This document shows, in pieces, positions 26,201 through 38,200 of a stretch of 64,000 bases of DNA. Source of the stretch: Pseudeuparius sepicola (taxonomy: Eukaryota; Arthropoda; Insecta; Coleoptera; Anthribidae); the NCBI GenBank assembly GCA_963920635.1, contig OY987305.1:3821153-3885152 (forward strand), in the 5' to 3' direction. Positions within the stretch are counted from its first letter, which is position 1. Each line of letters begins with the position of its first letter. A model generated the notes under the pieces. The model saw nothing but the letters and a program-made list of their open reading frames with translations, ran no database searches and was not told the DNA's origin. The position numbers and the translations under genes are program-made.

Positions 26201-29200
26201 AATAATAAAAAAACCTTTTTAAAAACAAGCTTTTAAGTAAGCCAGTTACTAAAACGGATAAAATAAGTTTAGGTTTTCGTTAAGATAATTCAATGCCAAA
26301 CTGCGACAAGGTTTTTTTAAATCAAAAAGCATGTCGCGCAAACTGTAAAAAAAATATATTCTTTGGCATGTACTTGCTTATCAACTAATCACTGTCCGAT
26401 AAAATTAATTGGTACCTACTTTTATGAACATCTTGCGCGACGAGCTTTTTGAAGTGTGGCATTGAATTATCTTAATGAAAACCTGAACTTATTTTATCCG
26501 TTTTAGTTCATGGCTTAAATAAAAGCTTGTTTTTAAAAAGTTTTTATTTTTTATTTTTTTATATTGTGTTCGCCGATCAATCCCCAACTACTAACTGCCA
26601 ATAACATTGATAAGTTTGAATTTTAGAATTGACGCATACTAGTTGTACCTGGGGTTATACTTCAATTTTTATAAAAAAAAATTGAGATATAAAGGCAAAT
26701 ATATTTTTTCCTATTTTTATAACTATTTTAAAAAAATAAGAGGTGCGCCACTGCCTTGTAATCGTTAGCACCAGATCTGTCACCCAAACTGTAAACATTA
26801 TTTTTTTTATTATGGGAACAAACTTGCCAATACAAAGCCAATTCTACGTTTTTTATTTTTCTGAGTTACTCACATTTTGAGACAAAAATTATTTAGAAAT
26901 ATTTATCACAATGGCAGTTATTAGGCTTATTGCGCAAATGCTAAGAACGGCCATTGTGATCAATCTTTTTAAATAATTTTTGTGTCAAAATGTGAGTAAT
27001 TACTTAGATTAAAATTTGTATTGACCAAATGTTTAAAATTATGCGTGTTGCTCTCTACAGATCGAAAAAAGGCATTTTATGGGTCAAAATATTGAATCAC
27101 CACGCACGTGCTGTACATTGAGCCTTAACCAACTAAGCTACCAATTGATATCCTTTATAGTCCACCTTACGAGAGAATACGAGCCTCAAGAGTCTTTACT
27201 GGGCTTGCTAGGCGTTGCCGGATCGCAAAAAACCTGTACAATTCTGGTGCACTAGCGTAATGGCTTTGGTTTATTATATTTCCTAAGGAGAATTATATTT
27301 CGAAGTTTGGCAACATTAGAAATTTTTTACTCGCATTCTTGAGGCTCGTATTCTCTCGTAAGGTGGACTATAAAGGATATCAATTGGTAGCTTAGTTGGT
27401 TAAGGCTCAATGTACAGCACGTGCGTGGTGATTCAACATTTTGACCCATAAAATGGCTTTTTTCGATCTGTAGCGAGCAACACGCATAATTTTAAATTTT
27501 TGGTCAATACAAATTTTAATCTAAGTAATTACTCACATTTTGAGACAAAAATTATTTAGAAATATTTATCACAATGGCAGTTATTAGGCTTATTGCGCAA
27601 ATGCTAAGAACGGCCATTGTGATCAATCTTTTTAAATAATTTTTGTGTCAAAATGTGAGTAATTACTTAGATTAAAATTTGTATTGACCAAATGTTTAAA
27701 ATTATGCGTGTTGCTCTCTACAGATCGAAAAAAGCCATTTTATGGGTCAAAATGTTGAATTACCACGCACGTGCTGTACATTGAGCCTTAACCAACTAAG
27801 CTACCAATTGATATCCTTTATAGTCCACCTTACGAGAGAATACGAGCCTCAAGAATCTTTACTGGGCTTGCTAGGCATTGCCGGATCACAAAAAACCTGT
27901 ACAATTCTGGTGCACTAGCGTAATGGCTTTGGTTTATTATATTTCCTAAGGAGAATTATATTTCGAAGTTTGGCAACATTAGAAATTTTTTACTCGCATT
28001 CTTGAGGCTCGTATTCTCTCGTAAGGTGGACTATACCTGACATGCCACTAAAAAACATGCTTTAATATTTATAATTACAGGTACCAAAAACCTTTCTATG
28101 CTTACTATCTTTTGCTTAGATATCATTAAGAATGTCGATATATTCACGAAACTGCGGTTATTAAATACAGGGTGAGTTTTTTTCGATGATCACTATGGGG
28201 ATCTCGGAAACTAGCGGAGCTAGAACAAAGGTTAAATGGGGAAAGAATTGCAGTTTTTAATGCTCAATCTAATGCCCCTTTTGGATTTTTAAAAAAGTTC
28301 ACGGCTCACTAGATATTTTTAAGAGTGATTTTTTACTATGTCATCAGATCTCTGTAGCTCCTTTATTTCTGATTATACAGAAAAACTGTAGAGACAAAAA
28401 TTGTAGATAATTTTGGGCTGAATAAGATAATCTATTCCATTTCTTTTATGTTGTCTGTGATTTTTGAGATTTGACATAAACTTGTGTTTTTTAAATGTAA
28501 ATCATAGTTGGTTGTGGCCTTATCAAATCGGCCATTTTTTGAGCTTTCCAAAGATATAATACTCGGCATAGTTATTATAAAAAATAAAAGAGCTATGGCT
28601 AATTTCCTGATTTTTTTTTAATTTTCATAGTCAGCCATGGAATATTTTCATAATTACGTTCTATTTTATAATTAGACATACTTCAAACTTTCTAATATTT
28701 TGTTTTTAGCTTTTCAGAAAATTAGCCATAGCTATTTTATTTTTGTATAATAACTATGCCAAGTATTATATTTTTGGAAAGCTCAAAAAATGGCCGATTT
28801 GATAAGGCCACAGCGAACTATGATTTACATTTAAAAAAAAAAACAAGTTTGTCATATCTCAAAAATCACAAACAACATAAAAAATTGGATTAGATTATCT
28901 TATTAAGCCCAAAATTATCTACAATTTTTGTCTCTACAGCTTTCCTGTATAATCAGAAATAACGGAGCTACAGAGATCTGATGAAATAGCAAAAATCACT
29001 CTTTTCAAAATATCTAGTGAGCCATGAACTTTTTTAAAAATCCAAAAGGGGCATTAGATTGAGCATTCAAAACTGCAATTCTTTTCCCATTTAACCTTTG
29101 TTCTAGCTCTGCTAGTTTCCGAGATACTCATAGTGTTCATCGAAAAAAACTCACCCTGTATATACCATTAATAATTCTTGGTAAATGTAATGCAATAAAA

Positions 29201-32200
29201 TACCAGAGACTTATCCATTTAATTTTTAGTTGGGTTTTTCAATGCAGAACCTGAACCAAACTGATTAAAAGACAACTTTTTAAAGTTGCCCGGAAAATTC
29301 ATATTTGCTTAACAGTAAATGAACGAGATTTTGAACATTTTACTCAAAAAATAACTTTTTTCTGGGCTTTTGGAAAATAAAACTTCCTTCTTTCTCAAAA
29401 ATAATGTCACGTCAAAGTGAAATAACAGAAAAATGAAATAAACAATATGCCAGAGACTTATTTGTTTGCTGGCGTTTGGCTTATTCATTGCTTGATGCCA
29501 TTGTCCTTTATTTGTATTTCCCGTTTTTGTATTTCCTATTGTCTGTATTCCACTTAATGGAAATAAAGCCAATATTATTATTATTACTTAGGCCTATGTA
29601 GCCAAGTGTCATAGTAAATGCTAGTCTTAATAGCCATTAAATGTGAGTTACATACACTATTTTTTTTTACAATCAGTCTAAATACTTTTATTTTCAAAAT
29701 GTATTAAACTATGCTAAAAACAAATGACTCTTACGCCTGATGTAAACAAGAACATGTGCGTTGAGATTTTTGCCAGAGCCGCACTGAGGCACGACCTTTA
29801 TTTAATTTTACTGTTAATTGTTTACATCAAAATATTTCGGAAAAAATTTATTGGCTTAATTAAAGTAAATTTATATTATGCTGGGTTTGCACAGTACACA
29901 AAATGCAGGGTAGTGCTGCCAACCATGCCGTTGTCTGTTTAGGCTCAAAGGCCTTCACTGCTAGCCAAGCATATGTGGCTTAAAGTAGGGTCAAGTTGCT
30001 AGAAGATCTCCCTGTAGAAGAACTAGAATGTAGTAAATTTACAGGCAAGTGACTGCACAACAATGACGAATTAATTGAAATGAACAGACAGAAACGCAGT
30101 CTAGAGAAAACAAAAAAAGTAATGAATAAATTAATAGTAAACAATATTTTTAAAAACAAGCAGAAGAAAATAAATTTGAAATAAATTAAACCAAAGCAAA
30201 CAAATTAACTTTGTTACATTATACAATTTTATTGTATATGATAATTATAAAAGCTTGTCGCGAAATTTTCCTGTATAAATTTCTTTTATATAAAATACAA
30301 TTTCTACTTAGAATTACTTTCAAGATATACAAAAAAAACGTAAGAACAAAAATGTGGCAATTTTGGACAGCTAAGAGGTGCGGCAAACAGGGTCCGAAAG
30401 ATATATATTAAAGATATATATCTTGATATTTATTCATTGATATATATCATCGATATACAGGGTGATTCACGTAAGTGGTTCATTAGAAGTTTACGGGGAA
30501 GGAGTGCGAATTTTGATTTGAAATTTTGGTTACTTATATAACAGGTTGTAAACTTTCTTTCTAAAATATTTTCAACTTCCGATCACTTCCGGTTATGCCG
30601 GAAGTCGATAGGAACTTCGTTATTTCAAATAGAACACCCTATATATTATTACACCATTTGGTTCCCTATTAAATTCCTTTTTTTTTTCTGAATATAAAGT
30701 GTACCCTGTTCCTAACCCTTTTCGAGATATTCGCAAATTTTTGATGTTTTTGAGTGTTGCAGCCATCGACCATAGTGATGATAACTTTGAAATTTATGAA
30801 TCTGGAAAACTGAAATTTTGGACTGTCATAGGCGAAAGTCAACTTTATTAAATGGTCTGTATGCCATTTCAAAATATTGTACAGGGTGTTTGGGAAAAAA
30901 TTCCCAATATCAACATCGAAAAATTGAAAAATCTAATTTTTTTCAAATGGAACCCATATTTTTTTATTGCACCATTGAAATGCTTGGGAAAAAACAGTTC
31001 AAAAAGATATAACACACTATATTTATTTCTTATTAACCGATATTCTCGCTTATTTTGGGACGAACAGAAAATACGTAAGAAAATAAAATATGGCAATTTT
31101 GGTCAGCCAGGCAACGTTAAAAAATAAATGGGCCTCCATGCCCAACTTTTCGCACTGTGCTAAGAGAGCCGAAGACTCTGTGTAATTTGCTGAAACTATC
31201 TGAGCTCCTGGATGGATAAAGCTTCTCAGTGCCATCAATTTTCAATATAAAAGTTTTCCTATGGCTCTTAAAATAAGCATTCCACTGATATTAACAGTTT
31301 TGCTCAATTTGATTTTTTTTTTACATTGCGTCACATGTTAGCCATGGATGCCGATTTCTTTTTCAGCACCACTTAGCTGTCTGCCACATTTTTGTCCCTT
31401 GCGTTTTTTTTGTAGGATGCAAAATAAGCCAGAAAATCCTAAAAAAATCATCCTGTATAATATTCTCGCGACAAGCTTTTACCTATATGATTATACAATT
31501 GTATACTGTAACAAAATTATGGGTTTGCTTTGGTTTGATTTATTGAAAAGTTTATTTTCTTCTTTTCAGAGCATTTTTTAAAAACATTTTTACTATTAAT
31601 TTTATTTTAAATACAACTTTTGGTGTTCAAATTACTGAATCTCATAATGAGGAGAAAATGTATGTTTTACCCAACATAATATAAAATGTTTCTGGAACGT
31701 TTCGAGATTTAATTAAAATTCTTTCCTAAATATTTTATTGAAAGTGGCTATTTATACGTCCGACGTGTATAAAAGTCGCTATACGTCATGCGCTCTCATT
31801 GCGGTATGAAAAATGAAGTGGTAATTATTTCCAATGGTGTAACATACCCCCGATTTTCTTCGCGCCGAATGTCGTGGGGTAGCCAAAATTTCAAGAAAAT
31901 CGGGGGTGGGTTGCAACGCCGAACGTCGGGCGAAAATAGGAGGTACCTAGCCTAAATTTCAAGAAAATTGGGGGTGGGTTACATCATTGGAAATGATTAT
32001 CACTTCTTTTTTTATAAGGCAGCACGCATCGATGCCGACTGCCACAATATGGTGCGAATGCCCCCTTCTTTTTTCATACGGCAGCAGTGGCGCAACGAGG
32101 GGGGGGGGGCTGCCGGGCTGCAGCCCCCCCCCCCGAGCTCGTACCAACCAAGCGAAAAAGTGCTAAACAATGCTAGATAAAAACAAGACCGATTTGATTG

Positions 32201-35200
32201 TATTTTGTTTAACCTGTATTTTTCAAGTTTATGTTATGATTTATCAAATTTACGATACTGGGGATATCGGATGTCGATGGTATACATTAGTAGTTGACAT
32301 TTAATGAAAGATTAGTTGTCTGGCCGGCAGTCGGCGCAGAACAGAAACACAAGTCACACGCACACGCGCTTCGCGCCGCTGGCCTTAAAACCTAACCACA
32401 CCTGCGCCGAACTTAAAACTTATCTGACCTCAATTATATGCGCCTGGCCTTCTGTTTTCTACTGTCCTTCATATACGGCAGGGCCGTAGATAAGGGGGGG
32501 GCTCGAGTGTTCAAACCCTTCCAATTGAGAAAAAAAGAAGAGAAAACATATCACGGTGATGTAACTTTACAATTTCCTACGCCTCAATTAAATTGTTTAT
32601 CCTTAAAATTTCTAAAAAATTTCCCATGAGGCGCATTTTAATAAGCGAACACCTCATTTTAATTCCTGCTTCGAAAATGGATGTGGCAATAAATTTATAG
32701 GCACTAACATGTTTACTTCCACGTTCCACATCACTCAAGGAATTCTTTCTCGGGCTTTTATGTAAAAGGAAAAAAGAGTACCTTCTTCTTACAGTTAGTG
32801 CGTAGTTAAATTATTATTATTATTATAGTTCCACAGTTAACAAAGAAAAAACTACAATCAGTTGCCTAATATTTTTTGCTAATAAGGTTACTTAAATTTT
32901 TTTTTAGTTCATTTAAAATGTTTGACCTTGAAAACTTTGTCAACCAGCCCCCCCTGACAATAATTTCTGGTTGCGCCACTGTACGGCAGCGCCTATATCC
33001 CAAAAAGGAGGGCATACGCTCCTTATTACAAAGATGCTTGAGAAAAATGCACTTCCGATGGCTTCTGACGTATCTAAATAAGTTTACTTCGGACGTGTAC
33101 GGAGTTAAATGTACGTCCAAAGAAGCCACGTGACTCAACTCGCCAATGAGAGCGCAAGACGTATACCTACTTACTTACAGAATATCAGTATAATTTGACA
33201 ACACTACTAACATTTTGAAATTTTATTAATATTTCTTTGGTTAAAATAAACATTTTTCATTATATCATCAATTGTCTTCATTAGATCCACAAATTAAAAT
33301 AAAAAATTTGGTATCACTGTAAAAAATTACACTTTGCTACCCTAAGTAGGTATAACTTTTATACCAAACATTTTTCCTGAAATGAAAAATATAAATTCTG
33401 CAATTCTCACAATTAATAAACCTCAAATTTTTCATATTAATAGTCCGACAAAATCATTCAAAACACAGACAGGTTTTGACACATCAAGTAAACAAATATT
33501 GCATTTGTTCTGTGAGTGAAAACATATTTTCGATCAAGGCGAATTTTTTCTGTAAATATTTTTCGAAAAACTATATGATTGAGAACAAAATAGTGTACAC
33601 ACTGGGAAAGTTTCATTACGGCCTCGGCGCTGACCTATATAGCTAGAGAGTCGCTTATGGTACTCGGCTTCGGTAATAGAAAGTTTTCCGCCTCAGTATG
33701 TAATAATATACTGTTACTGACATTTTACATTTTCCGCCCTTCTTTTTCTTTTTGTTTGAGATTTTTTTAAATTTAATTCAAACTGACGTTCTTTTTCTAA
33801 TGCCTGGCGAGAAGTTCAATGCTCTTGGTAACATAAAAATATTCCTTAATTATTATTATCAAGGAAATTACTTACATTTATCTTCCATGGTGGTAGGTCA
33901 ATATATTTTTTAAATTTTTTGTTGCATTATTGAAATTATATAATTTAAACAAACATCATGCATCTGTGACAAACAAAATGGCTGCCACTTGAAATTGACA
34001 GTTGAACAACATAGGAACTTTTATTTTTTCCTAAAAGGTAGGTGGTAGTTCTGTGAATTGCTAACCTGTCCAATGTGTGTTTTGTAGTAATGACATTCAA
34101 TTGATCTAGGGGATTTTTGATGTTAGCTTTAAAACAGGAAGTATGTACTGTTGGAAATCTAGAATGTTCTTTCCTAAATAAAAGAAATTCTTGCCAGTAG
34201 GTATTGGATATTCAGATCATTTTTCTTTTCCAAAAAAGTAAAGGAAATTGTTGCATCTCAGGTAAATTTTGCATTCCTGTAAATTTCTTGATTTTTGTGT
34301 TGTGTGGTAATCTCCATGTTGTGAGACGCGAGTGTATGAAATAGGCGCAACATTTGTGATTTTTATTGTGCAAATATTCGCTACCCCAATTCGCGTTTCG
34401 CGACAATCGCGACTGTATGAACTTCGCTTAATAGGTAAGATGAAATAGGCGCAACTTTTGCGATTTTATCGTGCCAATATTCCGCGATTCACGGCCGTAT
34501 GAACCACGATACAATAATGGGTGAGTTTTTAAAGTCACCAAAAAATATGTGATGGAATCCATCAGGCCAGTCAAAAGTGCTGAAATTTTTGAATGGAGCG
34601 TACATTGACCGATTACTTCACAATATTTGTTTATGCATGCATAGTTTGCCAACAGTAAGAAACAAACTCACAACTAGTGAGAACCAAGACTTGAAAACTC
34701 CCTGCTAGCACTAATTGTTTATTATTAACCCTTTCGCTACCGACCCGCTTCAAACGTTTAGTGTCACCATTCCCAGCCAATTTACATGGCTACAGACCCA
34801 CTGTCATATACGTCAGGCATAAAAAAATGCAGAAAAGTGCAGCTGATACTCTTTAAATAAAAATTTTTATATTCGTTTGTATCTTTTTGAACAATTCATA
34901 TATTTTTAACAAAGAAACTCCACACTTATGCAGTGCTCAACAAGAGAATAGGATTGAAACACGACTTACGAAATTCCAGCGGTGCAGCAAGAGTAAGGGT
35001 TTCATCCGCTAGAGGCGCTGGCTAAATGACGTATTAATATGGCGATGGGTGTGGGAGGCTTTGTATCAGTGCCGGATATGTAAGGCACTGGGTCTGGATG
35101 CACATTAATGGTGTTGGATATTTACGGCAGTGGGTGTGCAGGCACGGCAAAAAAAAATACTATCGGTTGTCTAGACCATTTTAAAACTGTACGTATACCT

Positions 35201-38200
35201 ATATACGGCAGTGGGTGCGGTGGCACGCTTCCTTTTATCGTATATATACGGCGATGGTAGCGAAAGGGTTAGTTATTTAGAATGGTTATGGGTTAGGTTT
35301 TGTTTTTTTGTGATGAAGGGCGAAGTCCTATGTCACCCAGGGGGTCTCCGATATTGAAATCTAGAACTTCTCGTGCGAAAATATACTGTTACTTACATTT
35401 TACATTTTCCGCCTTTCTTTTTCTTTTTGTTTGAGATTTTTTTAAATTTAATTCAAACTGACGTTCTTTTTCTAACGCCTGGCGAGAAGTTCATGAATTC
35501 ATGAATCTGTGACAACAAAATGGCTGCCACTTGAAAATGACAGTTGAACAACATAGGAACTTTTATTTTTTCCTAAAAGGTAGGTGGTAATTCTGTGAAT
35601 TGCTTTATCCTATTTATTTGGCCATTTTTGGTGTTTGAGAGTAGGTATTGGATATTCAGATCATTTTTTTCCAAAAAGTAAAGGAAATTGTTGCATCTCA
35701 GGTAAATTTTGCATTCCTGTAAATTTCTCGATTTTTGTGTTGTGTGGTAATCTCCATATTGTGTGACGCGAGTGTATGAAATAGGCGTAACTTTTGCGAT
35801 TCTATCGTGCCAATAATCCGCGATTCGCGGCCGTATGAACCACGATACAATAATGGGTGAGTTTTTAAAGTCACCAAAAATATGTGATGGAATCCATCAG
35901 ACCAGTCAAAAGTGCAGAAATTTTTAATGGAACGTGCATTGACCGGTTACTTCACAATATTTGTGCTGATTTTAAAAAGTCGCCCAACGTGTTTATTGTA
36001 TTCAGAGCTGGGCATGAGTAAAAAAAAGTATATTCGTACGACCTACGAGTAGCTACTTAAAAAATGTATTTGTAAGTATTTTACTCTTAAGTAATTTTAT
36101 AGAGGCAGTTTACGGTTACGGGTAGTAATCGTAAAAGTACGAGTAAAGAGTACGAATACTTTTACAAAAGAGTCAAAGCCCACCACCAAGCGACAAATTC
36201 CTTTGATGGGCGCCGCGTGATGCTACCGCGGTGAACATCAAACGGATGCTTGTTTTTTACCGGCAACTAAAAGAATCCAATTTCTCGTAAAATATACTCG
36301 TATTCTACGAGCAGAATTTTACGAATACATTTAAATTTACTCGTAAGTACGAGTAATAATTATTTCAAATTAAAAACACTTGTGAGTAAAAATAACGAGT
36401 AGTTTTTTTAACCGTAATCAAAATATGAATAAAATCATTTTTTTCCAAAAAGTAAAGGAAAGTGTTGCATCTCAGGTAAATTTTGCATTCCTGTAAATTT
36501 CTCATTTTTGTGTTGTGTGGTAATCTCCATATTGTGTGACGCGAGTGTATGAAATAGAACATTTGTGATTTTATTGTGCAAATATTCGCTACCGCAATTC
36601 GCGTTTCGCGACTGTATGAACTTCGCTTAATAAGTAAGATGAAATAGGCGCAACTTTTGCGATTTTATCGTGCCAATATTCCACGATTCGTGGCCGTATG
36701 AACCACGATACAATAATGGGTGAGTTTTTAAAGTCACCAAAAAATATGTGATGGAATCCATCATTCCAGTCAAAAGTGCTGAAATTTTTGAATGGAGCGT
36801 GCATTGACGGATTACTTCACAATATTTGTGCTGATTTTAAAAAGTCGCTGAGCAAAAAATAACTACTACAATGTAGATACAGTCATCTTATAAAGAAATG
36901 TCTAGAAACTTAATAATGTATGTTAAATTTAAAATTTATGAAAAATTTTTTTTATGTAATATATTATTATTATTATTTGCATAGCAATACAAGGAAAGTG
37001 CGTTTTTTAAAATCACGCTATCAATAGTAGTGGTTGCCATTTAAAAAAATATATAGATGGCGTCATAGCTTGGTTAGTAATGACGTCAGAAAAGCGACAA
37101 ATATGTCAAAATATGCGCCTTTCAAAATAATGTTGGACGTGTCGAAGCGTTTTTTTAATCACACAGTACAACATTTTACCGAATTTATTCAACCTTTACG
37201 TGCTCACTGTATGTTGACAATAAGTGTAGGCTTAATTCTGAAAATGCAGAAAATCTCTTATCTAAATAAAATAAATTATGAATATTAGTTTTTGATTCAA
37301 GGGATTTTTATTTTTTTATGTACCTTGGTTTAGAAAAAATGTACCTATATTATTGCCTATTCATTGTGCTGTTTTTTTTTTATTACCTAGGTATAGGTAA
37401 AATGTTACCAGAGTTTAATGTTTATTTTTATAAAATGCATTTGTTAGAAAATATGATTTGACAAAGTAGAAATGTTTTTCTTGCTTTCTACTTATGTTTA
37501 ACGTATTTCAGAATTTTCGAAAATTCCGGCCGGATCGCTATAGCGATACGGCCTAAACGGTAGTTCCGGCCAATTGGCCGGATTTAGTGGTACCGCTGGA
37601 ATTCCGGTACATCCCTAATAGGGATACTAATATTTCGTACTAATAATAATAAATCATTGCATTATTTTATATATTTTCATTCCATAAAAAGACAATGAAT
37701 GAATATACGCTAATCGAACTAAACACAGCATGGAGTGCCATGGATTTCAAGACTGTCAACCTTGCTGTCAACAATAGCGGTGTGGGGGTGCGCGTCATAA
37801 TAAGTATTTTCGAACGTGTTTTAAGTTAAATAAAATGAGTGAAAAATCGAGTGAGTTTGATATGGAATTTGATAATACTCCACCTGAAATTACATTCACG
37901 AATGGTCGTGGAGAAAATACAGTCTGTTACTCGGTTAGAATGAAAAAATTCGATACGAGTGGAAGATTTCGAACGCGAGCGTTAGCGAGCGTGAGGAACC
38001 ACGAGTATCGAATTTTTTCATATTCAATGAATGAATATACGCTAATCGAACTAAACACAGCATAGAGTGCCATGGTTTTCAAGACTGTCAACCTTGCTGT
38101 CAACAATAGCGGCATGGGGGTGCGCGTCATAATAAGTATTTTCGAACGTGGTTCAAGTTAAATAAAATGAGTGAAAATATGGGGGGATTTTGATATGGAA

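Larger units (their letters stand above)
24918..28056. mobile_element. Outer inverted-repeat unit holding duplicated palindromes
   Basis: A 22-bp perfect inverted repeat (24918-24939 and 28035-28056, core AGTGGCATGTCAGG) encloses, in order: palindrome copy 1 (with an insertion), a spacer, palindrome copy 2, and the spacer again. The palindrome-plus-spacer unit is thus tandemly duplicated with a period of about 664 bp. It lies in legless intron 4. Confidence 0.75.

Noticed and set aside
37835..38065. 76-aa repeated frame (MSEKSSEFDMEF...)
   Set aside because: Decays from unit to unit of a tandem repeat and matches no family I know.
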